A DNA stretch of 62,000 bases, taken from positions 132,711 to 194,710 of the forward strand of contig JBBHKE010002568.1 in NCBI GenBank assembly GCA_037447655.1, written 5' to 3'. This document shows positions 58,091 to 62,000 of the stretch, one piece after another. The notes below the pieces were generated by a model. It ran no database searches. It saw only the letters and a list, made by a program, of their open reading frames with translations, and was not told where the DNA came from. Every line of letters begins with the position of its first letter. The first letter of the stretch is position 1. The position numbers were made by a program, and so were the translations under genes. The stretch is from Zygnema cylindricum. Its lineage: Eukaryota > Streptophyta > Zygnematophyceae > Zygnematales > Zygnemataceae.

Positions 58091-58773
58091 GACCGCGAAT
58101 CGTAATTAGAGTAAAGAAAAAATTAGAGTAAAACAACACCAAATAAAAAATCACAGTTATAAACGCTAATTATTGTGATAGAACCTTTTCATAGAGGAAG
58201 TTTACACTAAATTATTTAAGAACTCCATATAAGGTTATGTCGGCAATAATTATCCGTGTTGTAATTATGAACAATAAAATATGTAGACATACATAATTTG
58301 TTAGTCTGTATATTTTCACGTCATTATGAAGTTAGTACTATTTGTCTTATATATATATATACTATTTGTCTTAACTCATACTGTTGTCGTTTAACTACAA
58401 ACTTTTCACACGTAAATTCATATAAATGTTCACACGTACGACAATGTTGTCAACAGACAGAGATATGTGAACGCGTTTTTTTCGATGCGATTTTATTTTT
58501 TTGTTTAGTGCAATTTCACATGGGAGCGCAATTCTATTAAATTATTATTTGTACCTTTTTACTTATAAAAGTACAATTTTGCACAGTAAGTCGTTGTCTG
58601 TACACCACACTATTTAAAACAAATGTATATTATAATTTTTTATGCTAATTAAACCTTAGCTTAAATAATATAATGAAAAAAATCGAATCATTTACTCTTT
58701 TTAACGTGATAGATTCGCTCGCACTTTAGGGCGACTGAATTAGCGTTATTTACTCAAATTACGATTCGTTGTG
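58091..58773. mobile_element. MITE family A, divergent copy 10 (683 bp)
   Basis: Left end GACCGCGAATCGTAATTAGA after TA; right end TCAAATTACGATTCGTTGTG. Inverted similarity of about 30 bases includes AGAGTAAA/TTTACTC. Interior unrelated to the others and non-coding. The right flank is TT rather than TA. Confidence 0.6.
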
Positions 58774-58812
58774 TTATGTACGGATATTAAGAACACGACA
58801 ACATGGCGTGAT

Positions 58813-58933
58813 TGTTGAGATTCAAGAAAAAGTGGCTATAGGATCAATCAATTACAAGAGAGGGCGCTAAGGAAAACAACTCTCTATATGAGAAGACAGG
58901 CTTAATTGTTGAACAAGGAAGAAGATAGATTAA
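58813..58933 (-). repeat. Truncated 3' LTR of the Copia element
   Basis: TGTTGAGATT...GATAGATTAA, about 90% like 61531-61650. The match stops at 58933, where pol-like sequence begins, so the upstream part of this LTR is deleted. Confidence 0.8.
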
Positions 58934-61350
58934 GCTCCCCGAAGCTTCATGAGAGGTTTGTGGTTCCCCCTCTGCCACCATAAAACCATAAGCTAAACCC
59001 ACATCTCCAGTTTCTTCAATAAGCCGTTTACGTTTAGCACGTATCCGATTAGAAATTTTTTGAGGAGTTACCTTCAATCTTGATTGTTGAATCGGATTTG
59101 GAGTGGTTGCAATTTGTGTAGGTTGTGGTGCTGGTAACTTCTCCACTGGTAAGAATTGAAAGGTTAATGTTCCACCGGGGATGATAGAAGTCTGGACTGG
59201 AATATAAATTATTATGGATGACGAAGGCTCCACTTCATATTCCTTGCTTAGAGTACACGGTGTGTGAGGAGACCAACTTTCGAATTCTTCTTGATTGTTA
59301 AAGGGAACAGTGACTGTCTCTAGTTTTGTACCAAGGGTCAAAATTATCTGTCACATCTGAACTTTCTTTTCCTTGAACTACTTTCCTTTCCTACATCCAC
59401 AGTCACATCACGACTGACATTAATTTTTTGTGTAAATGGGTCATAAATTATGTAAGCTTTTCTATTTATGTCATAACCTACAAATACACCAATCCAACTC
59501 TATGTCAAATTTCTTTCTATTTTGTGCTGGGATGTGAACAAAGGTTTTACTTCCAAAAACTTTAAAATGTTCAACATTTGGTTTAAAGCCTGACCAAGTT
59601 TCTTCAGGTGCAATATCTTTCAGAGAATTACCATGACAACAGTTTTTAAAATAAACTGCAGTAAGGATAGCTTCAGCCCATTGGTTTTGATTCAGTTTTG
59701 CACTATGCACTAAACAACATGCAATTTTAACCAAAGTTCGGTTAAGTCTTTCTGATACTCCATTTTGCTGCGGACTAGGAGCTACTGTAAATTCTTGTTG
59801 TATCCCCCAAGTTTTGCAGTTTTCCTTAAAAGCATTGGAGGTATAGTCCCACCCATTATCTGACCTTAAAATCTGGATCCTCTCTCTTGCCTGATTTTCT
59901 ACCATGGTTTTGAACTCTCTGAATTTCTCAAGGGCTTCTCTTTTGAATTTCATAAAATACACCCATACTTTTCTAGTTCACTCATTCGTTAACGCGATGA
60001 AAATTTAGAACCTCCAGGACTTAGGATGTGAGGATTGCTCAAGTCAAAATGAATAAGCTCCAGCATCCTTCTATGTTTCGGTTCATCATCTTTATGAAAA
60101 AGTAGCCTTCTTTGCTTACCTTGAGCACATCTTTCCCACACCTTAAGGTTGTCTTTCGCATTGACGTCTTGAAGTCCTTTCACCAACTTCTTGTGATGAG
60201 TCGTTTGAGATTGTGCTCTCCCAGATGACCAAATCACTGATGCCTTAGCTCCAAAAATTGTGCTTCTTTCCTCAAATTCATTTGTGCATCTTCATCATCC
60301 AAACGTTGAGGAAAAAGATTCCCTTTCGGATATCCCAGAGCGATTAGCTTTATCTCACTTCTAATTTCACAACGTTCGTTTTTCTTTTTCTCAAATTTGA
60401 CTTTTACTCCACTCCTCACAGCATGCATAAGACTGAAAAGGTTATGCTTTAAACGTGGCAAGTATAAAACTTCATTTAGATGGCCTTTATAGCTACCAGT
60501 ATCACAGTATAGTTTTGAGTTAACCTCGCCTATTAAATTGGTCTCCAGAATCTTATCATCTCATAGTATAATCCGTCGATGACTCTTTAATACGGTGAGA
60601 GAAGAAAAGATGGACTTATCATTACACATATGATGAGACGCTTTAGAGTTTATAATCCATTTGCTTTTCAGAGCATTAGACTGTGTGAGAAAAAGTTAAG
60701 TCTCATCTTGAATGTTTATGGCAAAGGACTATTTATCCTGTTTGTTTTTGTCTTTGCTACGAGAAATGGAAAACTTATGACATGGTTTTCCACAACTGTA
60801 ACAAACAATCTTTTTCTAGAAGTTTTCATTTTTTTTTTTTTAAATCTAAAGTCAGCAGTCTGATGATAAGTTTTGCCATATATGGCACAAGCAATTACTA
60901 ACTTAGTACGTTTCATTGACTGTTTGCCTTTGGCATAAAGAGTTGCATCTGACTCTTTTTCCTCTTTATCTCAACTTATTCCTAAATGAAAGGTTGACAT
61001 ACTGCATCAAAGTCTATAGTAGGTTGACTTATCAAAGCCGTGATCATCATAGCATATTGTGATGGTAATGAACTAAATAGTGTGAGGATCAAATCATCAT
61101 CATTCAGTTTTGTGCCGATTGCGGCTAAGTGTAACTTAAGCTCTTTCAGTCTATTAATATGGGTATCCATAGTATCTCCACTCTCCATACTAAAGTCCAA
61201 CAATTTGTTTTATAATTGCATAATATTGGAAGGATTAGTACGCTCATGTACAAACCTTAGTTTATTTCACATAGCCTTAAGTTTATTGAACTCCAGTATG
61301 TGTAAAAGTTGATTGTCTTCCACTGCTAGAAAAATTAATGTCGCTGCCTC
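58934..61350 (-). pseudogene. Copia gag-pol remnant (gag, zinc knuckle, protease end, integrase)
   Basis: In element order: UBN2 gag with DTHINRLKELKLHLAAIGTK (61170-61100) and LFSSLPSQYAMMI; a decayed zinc knuckle, VCYSCGKPCHKFSIS, whose last Cys is Ser (about 60810-60765); protease-side LPRLKHNLFSLMHAV (60455); GAG-pre-integrase HHKKLVKGL and CAQGKQRRLLF; first integrase Asp in LELIHFDLSNP; second Asp in RSDNGWDYTS; Glu in QQNGVSERLNRT (59780); then ETWSGFKPNVEHFKVFGSK. A spacer with AYGFMVAEGEPQTSHEA (about 58960) is the segment just before RT. Several stops and frame changes split it. Confidence 0.87.
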
Positions 61351-61518
61351 TTCTTCCCTTTTATCATATCGTGCTGCCTTTTGGGCTTCAGTAGGTTTTT
61401 TTTCAGTGTCTGCTACAATACCCCAGTTATTCTTAAATTTTAGAATTCGGTCATGTTACCTTTCCACGATAAATAATTACTTCCATTATATTTATGGATG
61501 TCTGTAATTTTACTTAAT

Positions 61519-61530
61519 GCTCCGATACCA
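61519..61530 (-). other. Primer-binding site of the Copia element
   Basis: TGGTATCGGAGC on the minus strand, directly after the LTR end CTCAACA, complementary to initiator tRNA-Met as in most plant Copia elements. Confidence 0.8.
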
Positions 61531-62000
61531 TGTTGAGATTTAGAAAAAGTGGCTATAGGATCGATCAATTACAAGAGAGGGGTCTAAGGAAAACAACTCT
61601 CTATATGAGAAGACAGGCTTAATTACTGAACAAAGAAGAAGATAGATTAATTACACGACAAAATAAGCACTCAGTGCAAAAATAGCAGCAAGGAAAAAAT
61701 TTGAGAGAATCATTCAGTAGATTCATGATTGATTTTCAATGTCTAATATGAGTACATTTTATATATTTGAATGACGTAGGTACTACGCTACTTGTGTTTC
61801 ACGTAAAGGAATAGAATCTTAACTTCTGACCTACGTAATCTAATCGACGACCACAATTCACTACGCGACACTCACTCAAAATCTGCGACGACTTAACTTG
61901 CCATACAGTACAAGTAGACGACTATGTTTCACCAAAACTTGACATCTACGCAAAGTATGCTTGACCGCTAAACAAATTTAACTTGACGTCTACGCAAATG
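61531..62000 (-). repeat. 5' LTR of the Copia element (incomplete at window end)
   Basis: Ends CTCAACA at 61531 in element sense. A TATA-like sequence (TATATAAAATG, about 61768-61755 minus) fits an LTR promoter. No TG start or target duplication is found before 62000, so the LTR is at least 470 bases. Confidence 0.6.

Larger units (their letters stand above)
58813..62000 (-). mobile_element. Copia retrotransposon, internally deleted, minus strand
   Basis: Right side (5' LTR in element orientation) starts at 61531 and probably passes the window end. Primer site TGGTATCGGAGC (61530-61519) directly adjoins it. Left end (58813-58933) matches the last about 120 bases of that LTR. Between are gag, protease remnant, integrase and the pre-RT region; RT, RNase H and most of the 3' LTR are missing. 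Confidence 0.88.

Noticed and set aside
1-62000. tRNA, rRNA or snRNA genes
   Set aside because: I looked for B-box-like GTTCGANTC with a matching acceptor stem and for rRNA-like segments by eye and found none convincing; tRNAscan and Infernal would be decisive.

Overview
The window is nuclear DNA from a plant-lineage eukaryote, most likely a streptophyte (charophyte) alga. The reasons are spliceosomal GT-AG introns, a TIME FOR COFFEE (TIC) clock-protein homologue, a phytol/farnesol kinase of the VTE5 type with a plastid-type N-terminus, and Copia and LINE retrotransposons mixed with MITEs. The species cannot be named from the sequence alone. There is one 10-base assembly gap (47092-47101).

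Layout. 1-5750: 3' half of a mitochondrial-type Lon protease gene (+), seven exons, running in from the left. 6.4-10.4 kb: a degenerate non-LTR retrotransposon (RT plus a C-terminal endonuclease-like region) and a 5'-truncated sister tail carrying a nested MITE. 11.7-15.4 kb (-): a fucosyltransferase-like region followed, in the same orientation and in matching splice phase, by a carbohydrate sulfotransferase of the HNK-1/chondroitin type. These are either two genes or one fusion whose linker is a CT-repeat. 15.5-17.7 kb: a cluster of TA-flanked MITEs. 19.35-35.22 kb (+): a 16-exon TIC homologue of 2672 codons with an approximately 500-residue Gln-rich tract. 36-40 kb: CT satellite, MITEs and LINE relics. 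40.77-44.71 kb (+): a six-exon phytol/farnesol kinase gene. 45-62 kb: a repeat graveyard of 8-bp-TSD MITEs, a gag-bearing Copia-like relic with an unidentified 269-codon ORF, an inverted Copia 5' fragment, a 3.6-kb AT-minisatellite/GAT/hairpin-repeat block, and a minus-strand Copia element lacking RT and RNase H.

The host genes do not form a pathway. Lon acts in mitochondrial protein quality control, TIC in the clock, the kinase in plastid prenyl-alcohol salvage, and the transferase genes in Golgi-type glycan modification. Exon boundaries were assigned by reading frame, splice consensus and family motifs; phase closes without error for TIC, Lon and the kinase. The most useful new observations are the possible transferase-sulfotransferase fusion, three MITE families with target duplications that can be read directly, a conserved hairpin at LINE 3' ends, introns whose 3' ends look like expanded splice signals, a tandem hairpin repeat, and an unidentified ORF inside a gag-bearing element. 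I found no convincing evidence of a wholly new defence or enzymatic system.
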